DNA of 64,000 nucleotides from Natroniella sulfidigena (GCF_023223645.1 NZ_JALKBY010000015.1:1-64000), one strand, 5' to 3'. Counted from the stretch's first letter, positions 36,716 through 45,224 are shown. Numbers and translations: made by a program. Notes: a model not told the origin generated them from the letters alone.

Positions 36716-37816
36716 TTAACCTTGACGCTTATAAAAAGGCAGTTCAACCAATTTAGCCTTACATTCTCTACGTCTGATCTGAACAGTAATCTCCATTCCA
36801 ACTTCAGCATAGTCAGCCTCAACATAACCTAAACCAATATTCTTCTCCAGTGCAGGAGCATAAGAACCTGTTGTTATCTCTCCAATCACTGTACCATCTT
36901 TTAATAGTTGATATCCTTCTCTAGGAATCCCTCGATCTATCATTTCAAGTCCAACCAGTTTTCGCTGATAACCTTCAGCTTCAATCTCTTGTAATGCTTG
37001 TTGGCCAATAAATCCATCCTTATCTAAAGCAACGAAATAGCCCAATCCTGCTTCTAAAGGGTTCTTATCCTTCCCAATTTCATGGCCATACAATGGCAAG
37101 TTGGCCTCGAAACGTAAGGTATCTCTAGCACCTAATCCTACTGGAGCAACTTCCTCTCCGCCAGCTTTTAAGATAGCATCCCAAACAGTTTTGATATCTT
37201 GCTTGGCAACATAGATTTCAAAACCATCTTCTCCAGTATAACCAGTTCGAGAGACAAATTCAGTCTCTACTCCTGCTACTTCAATCTGCTTCTCAAAGTG
37301 GAAAAACTTAATTTCAGTCAACTCAAAATCGGTCAACTTCTGTAAGATCTCTTCAGCCTTTGGCCCTTGTAGTGCTACCTCAGCTATATCTGCTGATAAG
37401 TTAACTATCTCTACTCCAGCAATCTCTTGTTCTTTAATCCAATCATAATCTTGTTCAATATTAGCTGCATTAACTACCAAGATATACTGGTCAGCGCTGA
37501 AACGATAAACCAATAAATCATCGACTACTCCACCATCTGGATAACACATCATAGTATATTGAATTTGCTGATCATCTAGTTTAGATAGATCATTGGTCAA
37601 TATCTTCTGTAGAAATTTAAAAGCATTTTCACCTGTTACCTTGATCTCTCCCATGTGGGAGACATCAAATAAACCAGCTTGATTTCTAACTACATTATGC
37701 TCTTGGATAATACCTTCATATTGAATCGGCATTCTCCAACCAGCAAAGTCAACCATTTTGGCCCCTAGCTCTTCATGAGTCTGATCCAATGGAACCTTCT
37801 TTACAGTATTGGTCAT
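36716..37816 (-). CDS. gcvT: Aminomethyltransferase (glycine cleavage T protein)
   Basis: Transfers the methylene group from aminomethyl-GcvH to tetrahydrofolate, releasing ammonia. The 366-residue protein has MVDFAGWRMPIQYEG near the N-terminus, FDVSHMGEIKVTG, SRTGYTGEDGFEIY and the C-terminal GEITTGSYAPALEKNIGLGYV. The first ATG in the frame lies before GAGGGG, so the start is the ATG at 37816. First gene of gcvT-gcvH-gcvPA-gcvPB-radical SAM pair-lipM, controlled by two serial glycine riboswitches. Confidence 0.97.
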   Translation of the reverse strand: MTNTVKKVPLDQTHEELGAKMVDFAGWRMPIQYEGIIQEHNVVRNQAGLFDVSHMGEIKVTGENAFKFLQKILTNDLSKLDDQQIQYTMMCYPDGGVVDDLLVYRFSADQYILVVNAANIEQDYDWIKEQEIAGVEIVNLSADIAEVALQGPKAEEILQKLTDFELTEIKFFHFEKQIEVAGVETEFVSRTGYTGEDGFEIYVAKQDIKTVWDAILKAGGEEVAPVGLGARDTLRFEANLPLYGHEIGKDKNPLEAGLGYFVALDKDGFIGQQALQEIEAEGYQRKLVGLEMIDRGIPREGYQLLKDGTVIGEITTGSYAPALEKNIGLGYVEADYAEVGMEITVQIRRRECKAKLVELPFYKRQG

Positions 37817-37878
37817 AATTATCCCCTCTTTCATTATTCTTAATCTAAAACTAATCTTTTATTCATCACCTTATAAAG

Positions 37879-37932
37879 CAAAAACAGAGAGCAAAAGCTA
37901 GTAAATTTATCTTCGCTAGCTTAAACTCTCTG
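37879..37932 (-). terminator. Intrinsic terminator of glycine riboswitch copy 2
   Basis: In the minus transcript CAGAGAG...AAGCTAG (37915-37932) pairs with CTAGCTTTTGCTCTCTG (37884-37900), followed by U residues. The 5' arm shares its CAGAGAG with the end of the riboswitch, so glycine binding should prevent the terminator. Confidence 0.88.
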
Positions 37933-38054
37933 TCCTATAAGCAGTTCAGAGATTACCCTTCTAAGATCCTTTTGCCTGAGAGTTTGAGAAGAATTCTCTT
38001 CTTTGCCCCTTCGGCGCCCAACCTCTGCTGGGTCTCTCTCTTAAGAAGGTAAAT
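37928..38054 (-). ncRNA. Glycine riboswitch, copy 2 (proximal, singlet with ghost aptamer)
   Basis: The minus strand holds the conserved glycine-aptamer words: GAGAGAGACCC, GGGCGCCGAAGGGGCAA, and CTCTCAGGCAAAAGGAT. A short stem and GGACAGAGAG follow, matching the vestigial 'ghost' second aptamer of singlet glycine riboswitches. It lies directly upstream of gcvT and is nearly identical to copy 1. With glycine bound, the GGACAGAGAG end is held and transcription continues, so the switch is of the ON type. Confidence 0.93.
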
Positions 38055-38132
38055 CACCTTTAGACTGAATTTATTAAATTATCTACTTATGTAAATCTTA
38101 TTTTATCTCCTATGATAATTATACACCTAAAA

Positions 38133-38181
38133 GAAAAAAGAGAGCAAAGTTAGCAAAATACTACTAACTTTAAGCTCTCTC
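38133..38181 (-). terminator. Intrinsic terminator of glycine riboswitch copy 1
   Basis: AGAGAGC and AAAGTTAG (38164-38180) pair with CTAACTTTGCTCTCT (38139-38153), followed by six U. It lies before copy 2, so transcripts must pass both terminators to reach gcvT. Confidence 0.88.
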
Positions 38182-38310
38182 TGTCCTCTAGCCAGTTCAG
38201 AGATTATCTTTCTAAGATCCTTTTGCCTGAGAGTTTGAGAAGAATTTTCTTCTTTGCCCCTTCGGCGCCCAACCTTTGTTGGGTCTCTCTCTTAGAAAGG
38301 TAAACCGTTC
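38176..38310 (-). ncRNA. Glycine riboswitch, copy 1 (distal, singlet with ghost aptamer)
   Basis: Same layout as copy 2: AGAGAGAGACCC, GGGCGCCGAAGGGGCAAAG, CTCTCAGGCAAAAGGAT, then the ghost stem and GGACAGAGAGAG. Differences from copy 2 lie mostly in stem loops, and several look pairing-neutral. The copy is complete and has its own terminator, so this is a serial arrangement of two whole riboswitches and not the usual tandem aptamer. Confidence 0.93.
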
Positions 38311-38359
38311 TTAAACCGCATTTATTTCTAAATTCTATTTTGTTCTCTTTTCATTATTA

Positions 38360-38388
38360 ATTCTAACAACTCTTTTCAAAGTTGTCAA
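38360..38388 (-). promoter_or_regulatory. Sigma-A promoter of the gcv operon
   Basis: Minus strand TTGACA (38383-38388), 17-base spacer, TAGAAT (38360-38365), about 50 bases upstream of riboswitch copy 1. Confidence 0.85.
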
Positions 38389-38456
38389 GAATAATTTATA
38401 TTTTTTTATCATTTTTATAATATATTTTGTACTTAGCTCACTTTAGCTTGAGGTGA

Positions 38457-39542
38457 CTAAAAATTAACTGTTCCGGCAAAACTATAGTTACTATCAGAAT
38501 CACCAGCTAAATCAAGGTCAATGAACGGTAGATCAAGTCCTAATCCACCAGTATAAGTTCGATCTCCATCTATTTGATAACCACCTAATCTAACAGCTAA
38601 TAAGCCAAGAATAATATCCTTTTCTGCTCCTAAACGATAAATTTCATCTCCTTCATCAGGAATTTCTATATCTGCTGCTACAGTCGCTCCGATTGGGAAT
38701 GGTAAATTAGCAGCTGCTCCTAAAGTCACAGTTCGTGGTAATCTCTCATCTAAATCATCAATTTCATGACTACCCCAACTAGTCACTAAATTCCTAACAT
38801 TAACACCAACATTGACCATATCAGTTGCTCTCACTAATGCTCCTGTATCTAAACCAAAACCATTAGCTGACCTTGGATCATCATCAGCAATCATTTCAAA
38901 AGTATCACCATCTGCTTTAGCTTCCATATTAAGATCATATTGGTTAGCAGTTAAATACTTAGCATTAGCACCAATAGAAACAGTCCCTAAATTTAATGGC
39001 GCATTGGTTAGATTAGTTCCCATAGAAAAGATTCCTTGACCAATAAATGTATTAGACGCCTTTATTTCAGGCAAATCCCCATTATATTCTACACTTCCAT
39101 CACTCTTAATTTCTAACTCATCCTCATCTATCTCTTTACTACCAGTACTCTCAAATACAAAATTATTATTAAGAGTTACACCTAAACCAAAGTTTCTTAA
39201 ATTAACTGCTGCCAATCCATTTAGATTAACCCCAATATCATCAAGTTCAAGTAACTCTTTTAAACTCTCTTCATCTTCGTCAGCTTCTTCTAAGTGATCT
39301 CTTAAAACTGATAAATCACTAAAGTTTTCTCCACCAGCACCAAAATTAGCTTCAAATCCTAACCTTCCACTTCGTACCAAACCGGCTGGATTCCAATAGA
39401 TTGCACTGGCATCATCAGCCACAGCAGTAAATGCACCACCCATCCCATGGGCTTTAGTACCATATATTTGACCTGCAAAGGCTGTCCCAGCAGTTGCTAC
39501 TAACAACGACATGATCAACAATAACATCCAAGTTCTTTTCAT
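38457..39542 (-). CDS. Outer-membrane beta-barrel protein (FadL/PorV-like)
   Basis: A 361-residue secreted protein: a signal peptide (MLLLIMSLLVATAGTAFA, cleavage after AFA) followed by GMGGAFTAVADDASAIYWNPAGL, the N-terminal hallmark of FadL/OMPP1, PorV and UPF0164-type barrels. Alternating hydrophobic beta-strand patterns continue to a C-terminal Phe (AGTVNF), the usual outer-membrane signature. This implies a diderm cell envelope, as known for Halanaerobiales. Cargo is unknown. It stands alone between the gcv promoter and thrB. The start is the second ATG, six bases from GGGGG. Confidence 0.82.
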   Translation of the reverse strand: MKRTWMLLLIMSLLVATAGTAFAGQIYGTKAHGMGGAFTAVADDASAIYWNPAGLVRSGRLGFEANFGAGGENFSDLSVLRDHLEEADEDEESLKELLELDDIGVNLNGLAAVNLRNFGLGVTLNNNFVFESTGSKEIDEDELEIKSDGSVEYNGDLPEIKASNTFIGQGIFSMGTNLTNAPLNLGTVSIGANAKYLTANQYDLNMEAKADGDTFEMIADDDPRSANGFGLDTGALVRATDMVNVGVNVRNLVTSWGSHEIDDLDERLPRTVTLGAAANLPFPIGATVAADIEIPDEGDEIYRLGAEKDIILGLLAVRLGGYQIDGDRTYTGGLGLDLPFIDLDLAGDSDSNYSFAGTVNF

Positions 39543-39628
39543 CTTCATCCCCCACTTTTATAATTTATTGAAAGTCACCATTATTACATAATTTCGTTAT
39601 CTTTGCGTAAAATCCTCTTTTTTTAACA

Positions 39629-40528
39629 TTAACTTTCAATAATAGTGGCTCCTTGATCAGTAGGGGAAATTACTAAATACTGAGCTTCAATACCTTGCTT
39701 AGCAAAAATATCCTTCATCTCAACTCCGATTCTCTCTTCATCTTCTAAAGTTAAGGCAATTGCTGTTGGCCCGGAGCCACTTAACACAATACCTAACACA
39801 TCTTGAGATAAATCTTCAATAACTTCATCTAAACCAGGAATCAACCCTTGCCTATAAGGCTGATGTAGACGATCATCTAATGCCTGTCCGATCAACTCAT
39901 AATCTTCTGTTAGCAGACCTGCTAATAATAGACTAGCATGACTGACATTGAAGACTGCATCTTTAAATGAAACCTTATCAGGCAAAGCACTCCTCGATTC
40001 ATCTGTAGTTAATTGATAATCAGGAATACAGACTACAGTCTTTAATTTACTTGGAGGGGTTACTTTCTTATAAATAACCTCTTTATCTTTGACAGTCGAA
40101 ATGACTACTCCACCCAATAAAGCAGGAGCTACATTATCAGGATGACCTTCTATCTCAGTTGCTAAATTTAGTAATTCTTCTGTCGTTAATTGTTCTCCAC
40201 TCAACTTATTAGCTGCTAACAATCCACCAACAATAGCAGCAGCACTACTTCCTAGACCTCGGGCCAACGGTATCCGATTGATAAGTTTGATCTTTAATCC
40301 TGGGGGTAGATAGTCAACAGTTTCAAATAAACGTAGCATACTCCGATAGACCAAATTACTCTCATCAGTAGTTAGCTCTTCTATTCCATATCCAGCAACC
40401 TCAATCTCTACCCCTTCTTTTTGCTTCCGCTCTATCTCAATTAAATTATATAGGCCCAAGCTCATACCAAAGGTATCAAAGCCTGGCCCTAAATTAGCAG
40501 TAGTTGCTGGAATTTTGACCTTAAACAT
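39629..40528 (-). CDS. thrB: Homoserine kinase
   Basis: GHMP-family kinase that phosphorylates homoserine on the way to threonine. It starts FKVKIPATTANLGPGFDTFG, the GHMP motif 1; the ATP motif LARGLGSSAAAIVGGLLAAN lies near residue 88 and LSGSGPTAIAL near 255. Length is 299 residues from the ATG at 40528; a GTG three codons earlier is possible. It overlaps the lysC 3' end by 8 bases. No thrC is adjacent, so threonine synthase must be elsewhere. Confidence 0.96.
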   Translation of the reverse strand: MFKVKIPATTANLGPGFDTFGMSLGLYNLIEIERKQKEGVEIEVAGYGIEELTTDESNLVYRSMLRLFETVDYLPPGLKIKLINRIPLARGLGSSAAAIVGGLLAANKLSGEQLTTEELLNLATEIEGHPDNVAPALLGGVVISTVKDKEVIYKKVTPPSKLKTVVCIPDYQLTTDESRSALPDKVSFKDAVFNVSHASLLLAGLLTEDYELIGQALDDRLHQPYRQGLIPGLDEVIEDLSQDVLGIVLSGSGPTAIALTLEDEERIGVEMKDIFAKQGIEAQYLVISPTDQGATIIES

Positions 40529-41753
40529 CACTGTCACATAATTGATCTAAATTAAACTTATCATGGATAACCTTAACAGCACGATCGCTTTTCTCTTTAT
40601 CGATCAAACAAGAAACCTTAATCTCTGATGTACTGATCATTTCAATATTAATATCTTCCTCTGCTAATGCCTCAAACATCTTAGCTGCTACACCAGGATT
40701 AGTCACCATTCCCGCTCCTACTATTGATACTTTAGCTACTTCAGTATCATAAACTAACTCTTTATAGCCTAGCTCTTCTTGTAACGCTTTTAAATTAACT
40801 TTAGTATGAGCTAAATCTTCCGTACCGATTGTAAATGTAATATCATTTAATCCATCATAATCTACATTCTGAATAATCATATCGACATTAATCCCATCTT
40901 CAGCTAACCCAGTAAAGATTCTAGAAGCAACACCTGGTTGATCAGGCACCCCAATCAATGATAATTTTACTGTATCACTATTACATGTAACACCAGTTAC
41001 TACAATATCCTTTTCCAATTCCTCTACCTCCTTAATATATGTTCCTGGACAACAATAAAAACTAGATTTAACAACTAATTTAATACCATATTCCTTAGCA
41101 ATTTCAACCGATCTAGGATGTAAAACTTCAGCACCTAAACTAGCAAACTCTAACATTTCATCATAGGAGACCCCATTTAATTTACAAGCACCTTCAACAA
41201 TTCTAGGATCTGCAGTATAAACTCCATCAACATCTGTATAGATTTCACATAAATCAGCATCAAGAGCAGTTGCTAATGCAACACCTGTTGTATCAGAACC
41301 ACCCCGCCCTAAAGTAGTTATCTCATTATCAGATGTAACACCCTGAAACCCAGCTACAATCACTATCTTATCTTGATCAAGCTCTTGTTCTAATCTTTCA
41401 GGGTTGACCCTTAAGATTTTAGCCTTAGCATGTAAATCATCAGTTATAATTCCAATTTGAGAGCCACTCAAAGAGATTACATCTTCACCCAATTCATTAA
41501 TAGCCATTGCCAATAATGATACTGAAACCTGCTCACCTGTTGAAACTAACTTATCATATTCACGTTTAGGAGGGTTCTCAGTAATTTGTTGGGCCAACTC
41601 AATCAATTCATCTGTACTATCCCCTAAAGCCGAGACTACTGCTACTACTTGATTACCTGCTCTTTTTCTTTTTACAATTCTTTCTGCTACTCGCTTAATA
41701 TGATCAGTATCTGCTACTGAACTACCACCATATTTTTGTACAATTAATCCCAT
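40521..41753 (-). CDS. lysC: Aspartate kinase
   Basis: Commits aspartate to the lysine/threonine/methionine/diaminopimelate branch. Residues 1-245 form the amino-acid kinase domain (IVQKYGGSSVADTDHI, then TLGRGGSDTTGVALA near 155). Residues 260-410 hold two ACT domains for allosteric feedback. The start is the ATG at 41753 with AGAGGAGGAAG upstream; the longer frame would bury that site. It forms an operon with hom (upstream) and thrB (downstream). Confidence 0.97.
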   Translation of the reverse strand: MGLIVQKYGGSSVADTDHIKRVAERIVKRKRAGNQVVAVVSALGDSTDELIELAQQITENPPKREYDKLVSTGEQVSVSLLAMAINELGEDVISLSGSQIGIITDDLHAKAKILRVNPERLEQELDQDKIVIVAGFQGVTSDNEITTLGRGGSDTTGVALATALDADLCEIYTDVDGVYTADPRIVEGACKLNGVSYDEMLEFASLGAEVLHPRSVEIAKEYGIKLVVKSSFYCCPGTYIKEVEELEKDIVVTGVTCNSDTVKLSLIGVPDQPGVASRIFTGLAEDGINVDMIIQNVDYDGLNDITFTIGTEDLAHTKVNLKALQEELGYKELVYDTEVAKVSIVGAGMVTNPGVAAKMFEALAEEDINIEMISTSEIKVSCLIDKEKSDRAVKVIHDKFNLDQLCDSDV

Positions 41754-41808
41754 AAAACTTCCTCCTCTAATTACAGTTAGCAATTTATAGATAATTATTA
41801 ACTAATAT

Positions 41809-43101
41809 TTATTGGTTGTATTCTTCAACTCTAATTAAACTGGCCACCTCTTCAACATCTGATAAAGACTTAATCTTATCTAATGCATCATTGAGATCTC
41901 CCTCTTTAACTTGATGGGTAATGAAGACCAACGGTACAGTATCATCACTTCTGCCTTTTTGAATTACAGATTCAATACTGACCTGATGCTCTCCTAACAA
42001 ACCAGTTATTTCTCCTAAAACACCAGGATTATCTAACACATTCAATCTTAAATAAAAACTTGACCTTACCTCGTCTTGAGCTATTACCTCTTTTTCTTCA
42101 AAGCAAGTACAAGAAATTCTCCCTTGTGCTGAAAAGTCAATATTTCTAGCAGCAGTAATAATATCACCTACAACAGCACTTCCAGTCGGCATCTGACCCG
42201 CCCCTGGTCCATAAAACATCACCTCATTAATCGCATCTCCTTCTACAAAGATAGCATTAAAGACATCATTGACATTAGCCAGTGGATGCTCAGTAGGAAC
42301 TAATGTCGGATGTACTCTGACTTCAACTCCATCATTTTCTTTACCAATAGCTAATAATTTAATCTTATAGCCTAGCTCCTGAGCATATAAAATATCTCCC
42401 TTAGTAATTCCAGTTATCCCTTCAATATAGACATCCTCAATGTCAACTCTAGATTCAAAAGCAATCGATGCTAAAATAGCTAACTTATAAGCAGCATCAT
42501 GCCCCTCTATATCAGATGTCGGATCAGCTTCAGCATAACCAAGCTCTTGAGCCTGAGCCAACACATCAGAAAAATCTGCTCCTTCTTGCTCCATCTTCGT
42601 TAAAATATAGTTAGTCGTTCCATTAACAATTCCCATTATATTTGTAATCTTATTACCAGCTAAATCCTCTTTTAAAGGACTAATAATTGGAATCCCACCA
42701 CCAACACTAGCTTCAAAGTAGATGTCGACTCCCATCTCTCGAGCAGTAACCAATAATTCATGACCATGCTTAGCCATCAACTCTTTATTAGCAGTCACTA
42801 CACTCCGGCCGCTCTTGAGTACTTCTAAAATAAACTCCTTAGCTGGATGAACCCCTCCAATCAGCTCTGCAACTATTTCAATCTCTGGATCATTAATTAC
42901 TTCCTCAAAATCATCAGTTAACTTATTCTGTGGTACATCAACTAACAACTCTTTACTTTTATCTTTAACTAATACCTTAGCCACAGTCAACTTAGCACCT
43001 GACTTATTGGCAATACTAGTAGCATTCTCTTCTAAAATCTTATAAACTCCTGAACCAACAGTTCCACATCCTAACAATCCAACCTTTATCTCCTTCTCCA
43101 T
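41809..43101 (-). CDS. hom: Homoserine dehydrogenase
   Basis: Reduces aspartate semialdehyde to homoserine. The 430-residue protein begins with the nucleotide-binding VGLLGCGTVGSGVYKIL, has TANKELMAKHG and IMGIVNGTTNYILTKM with EGHDAAYKLAILA, and ends with an ACT domain (LNVLDNPGVLGEITGLLGEH near 355). The ATG follows GGAGGAG. It is 18 bases from the ACT-protein gene upstream and 25 bases from the lysC frame, so all four genes form one unit. Confidence 0.97.
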   Translation of the reverse strand: MEKEIKVGLLGCGTVGSGVYKILEENATSIANKSGAKLTVAKVLVKDKSKELLVDVPQNKLTDDFEEVINDPEIEIVAELIGGVHPAKEFILEVLKSGRSVVTANKELMAKHGHELLVTAREMGVDIYFEASVGGGIPIISPLKEDLAGNKITNIMGIVNGTTNYILTKMEQEGADFSDVLAQAQELGYAEADPTSDIEGHDAAYKLAILASIAFESRVDIEDVYIEGITGITKGDILYAQELGYKIKLLAIGKENDGVEVRVHPTLVPTEHPLANVNDVFNAIFVEGDAINEVMFYGPGAGQMPTGSAVVGDIITAARNIDFSAQGRISCTCFEEKEVIAQDEVRSSFYLRLNVLDNPGVLGEITGLLGEHQVSIESVIQKGRSDDTVPLVFITHQVKEGDLNDALDKIKSLSDVEEVASLIRVEEYNQ

Positions 43102-43119
43102 ACTATCTCCTCCTCTAAA

Positions 43120-43569
43120 TTATCCTTGCTTAAAACTTTGTGTAATTAGTTTTACTCTCTTTATTCCTCCTATACCTTCTAAATTACTTATTAGTTGCTC
43201 AACTGAGATTACTAGATTATTACTCTCAATCGTTATCGTTACATGAGCCACTTGATTTAAAGGAATATCTTGATTTATAGTTAATATATTTCCATGATAC
43301 TGAGCAATTTTGGTTAATACCTTAGATAAATTACCCTTTTGATCAGCTACTAATAATGATAATGTTGCTAGCTCTTGTCTTTCTTGTTTTACAAAAGGAA
43401 ATATATAATCTCTATACTTATAATAAGCACTTCGACTTAATCCTACTCTTTCAACAGCTTCTTTAATCTGCTCTTCTTCTCCATTCTTTAGTAGTTCCTT
43501 TACTTTAACTGTCTTCTTCATAGCAGGTGATAAGATCTCTTCAGCAACTATGTAAAAATCTTTTCCCAT
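43120..43569 (-). CDS. ACT domain protein (PheB / UPF0735 family)
   Basis: A 149-residue small regulator-like protein. The N-terminal half includes KVKELLKNGEEEQIKEAVERVGLSRSAYYKYRD-type sequence that looks like a helix-turn-helix. The C-terminal half is an ACT domain (LSLLVADQKGNLSKVLTKIA). In Bacillus the relative is encoded before pheA and called PheB although a chorismate mutase role is not supported. Here it heads the hom-lysC-thrB operon, so it may sense an amino acid and regulate this pathway; this is inference. Confidence 0.85.
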   Translation of the reverse strand: MGKDFYIVAEEILSPAMKKTVKVKELLKNGEEEQIKEAVERVGLSRSAYYKYRDYIFPFVKQERQELATLSLLVADQKGNLSKVLTKIAQYHGNILTINQDIPLNQVAHVTITIESNNLVISVEQLISNLEGIGGIKRVKLITQSFKQG

Positions 43570-43633
43570 TATAACCCCCTACATTGTCCTTGTTAAGAAT
43601 ACTCCTGTCTGCTATATATATACATTATATCGA

Positions 43634-43662
43634 ATTATAACATTCTAATTGTAATTTTGCAA
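43634..43662 (-). promoter_or_regulatory. Sigma-A promoter of the ACT-hom-lysC-thrB operon
   Basis: Minus strand TTGCAA (43657-43662), 17-base spacer, TATAAT (43634-43639). Confidence 0.8.
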
Positions 43663-43678
43663 GTAGGTTTTAAAAAAA

Positions 43679-43704
43679 AACGTACAACAATTATGTTGTA
43701 CGTT
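43679..43704 (-). terminator. Terminator of ilvE
   Basis: A perfect 11-bp stem (AACGTACAACA / TGTTGTACGTT) followed on the minus strand by a run of about nine U. Confidence 0.9.
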
Positions 43705-43717
43705 ACTGATTTTTATT

Positions 43718-44602
43718 TTATTCTTCATAAATCAAAGTACCGGTCGTTTGGGCCAACTCTCTAAATGCTGTAATCAACTGCTTAGTATACTTACCAGGTT
43801 GTCCATCTCCAATCACTCTAGAATCAATCTTGACAACTGGAATCACCTCAGCAGCAGTACCAGTTAAGAAGCACTCATCAGCAGTATATAGATCGTGACG
43901 AGTAAAGACCTCTTCTCTAACCTCTAAATCAAACTCTGGAGCAACCTCTAAAACTACTCCCCGTTTGATTCCTTTTAATGCTCCAATATATGTAGGAGGA
44001 GTCTTTAAAACACCATCCTTGATAATAAAGATATTATCACCCGTACATTCTGCGACATATCCTTCATTATTCAACATTACTGCTTCTAAAACACCTGCTT
44101 GATTGGCCTCAATCTTAGCTAAAATATTATTTAAATAATTAAGTGATTTAATTCTTGGATTTAAAGCCTCAGGGATATTACGACGGGTTGGAACAGTCAC
44201 CACATCTAAACCTTCTTCATAAAACTCCTCAGGATACAATGTAATATCACTCGCAATAATTATTACAGTTGCCTGATCACACTTATTAGGATCTAATCCT
44301 AAATCACCAACCCCCCGCGAAACAACCAACCTAATGTAGGCATCCTCTAAATCATTGGCCCTGATTGTCTTTAAGACTGCTTCTCTCATTTCATCTTTTC
44401 CTAATGGTATCTCCAACATGATTGCTTTAGCAGACTCATATAACCGATCTAAATGCTCTTCAAAGCGAAAGATTCTACCATTGTAAGCTCTAATCCCTTC
44501 AAAGATTCCATCACCATATAAAAATCCATGATCAAAGACAGAAATTTTAGCTTCTTCCTTCTCTACTAGTCTATCATTTAAAAATATCTTCTGGCTACTC
44601 AT
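43718..44602 (-). CDS. ilvE: Branched-chain-amino-acid aminotransferase
   Basis: Class IV PLP aminotransferase for leucine, isoleucine and valine. The 294-residue protein has FLYGDGIFEGIRAYNG near residue 28, the PLP lysine in RIKSLNYLNNILAK (near 150), and AECTGDNIFIIKDGVLKTPP near 190. D-amino-acid transaminase is the close alternative, but RAYNGRIFRFEEHLDRL and the length favour IlvE. It has its own promoter and terminator. Confidence 0.92.
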   Translation of the reverse strand: MSSQKIFLNDRLVEKEEAKISVFDHGFLYGDGIFEGIRAYNGRIFRFEEHLDRLYESAKAIMLEIPLGKDEMREAVLKTIRANDLEDAYIRLVVSRGVGDLGLDPNKCDQATVIIIASDITLYPEEFYEEGLDVVTVPTRRNIPEALNPRIKSLNYLNNILAKIEANQAGVLEAVMLNNEGYVAECTGDNIFIIKDGVLKTPPTYIGALKGIKRGVVLEVAPEFDLEVREEVFTRHDLYTADECFLTGTAAEVIPVVKIDSRVIGDGQPGKYTKQLITAFRELAQTTGTLIYEE

Positions 44603-44634
44603 AATACTCCCCTTCCTTAAAATTATTATCTACT

Positions 44635-44663
44635 ATTATAATTAAAATTAAATCAATTTGCAA
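44635..44663 (-). promoter_or_regulatory. Sigma-A promoter of ilvE
   Basis: Minus strand TTGCAA (44658-44663), 17-base spacer, TATAAT (44635-44640), about 33 bases before the ATG. Confidence 0.78.
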
Positions 44664-44698
44664 ATTAATCAATATTTTTAACAACTATCTAGATTAGA

Positions 44699-44739
44699 AA
44701 AGATATAGTGGGGGTAACTACCGCCCCCCACTATATCTT
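44699..44739 (-). terminator. Terminator of the HU gene
   Basis: A 15-bp stem (AAGATATAGTGGGGG / CCCCCACTATATCTT), then U-rich sequence on the minus strand. Confidence 0.85.
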
Positions 44740-44791
44740 AAAAATTTAAATTTTAAATTTTTAATCAAAGTATTACTTCTCTACCTGTAAC

Positions 44792-45106
44792 TTACTTTAC
44801 ATTCACAGTTTCCTTTAAAGATTTACCAGGCTTAAAAGCTGGAACTGTACGAGCAGGAATCTGCATCTCTTCTCCAGTCTGTGGATTACGCCCAGTACGA
44901 GCACTACGATCTCGTACTTCAAAACTACCAAATCCAATCAATTGAATTTTGGCCCGCTCATCAGCTGGCTTCTTAGCTTCTTCCTTTAAGTTTTCAGTCA
45001 CTATATCTAACATAGCATCCAATGTTTCCTTAGTATCTTTTTTTGTAATTCCTGTTTTTTCAGCAATCTGTTCTACTAATTTAGTTTTAGTAATATTCTT
45101 TGCCAT
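44792..45106 (-). CDS. hup: HU family DNA-binding protein
   Basis: A nucleoid-associated protein that bends and compacts DNA as a dimer. The mature frame is 104 residues, slightly longer than the usual 90: KNITKTKLVEQIAEKTGIT at the N-terminus, GFGSFEVRDRSARTGRNP and PARTVPAFKPGKSLK at the DNA-binding arm, with an extra EAKKPADERAKI insertion. The start is the ATG at 45106 behind AGGAGGTGAATT. It neighbours spoIVA, as hbs does in Bacillus. Confidence 0.95.
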   Translation of the reverse strand: MAKNITKTKLVEQIAEKTGITKKDTKETLDAMLDIVTENLKEEAKKPADERAKIQLIGFGSFEVRDRSARTGRNPQTGEEMQIPARTVPAFKPGKSLKETVNVK

Positions 45107-45224
45107 TATAAATTCACCTCCTATTAGTAATTTAAACATTTCCACTGATTATTATGCCACAGATAGACTTCTTGACACGCTTTATTATTCCTTCTTTTTT
45201 TATAAAAAAAACAGTATTCAAAGA

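Noticed and set aside
37879-38310. A single classical tandem-aptamer glycine riboswitch
   Set aside because: Each unit has its own ghost aptamer and terminator and they are about 240 bases apart, too far for the standard short linker.
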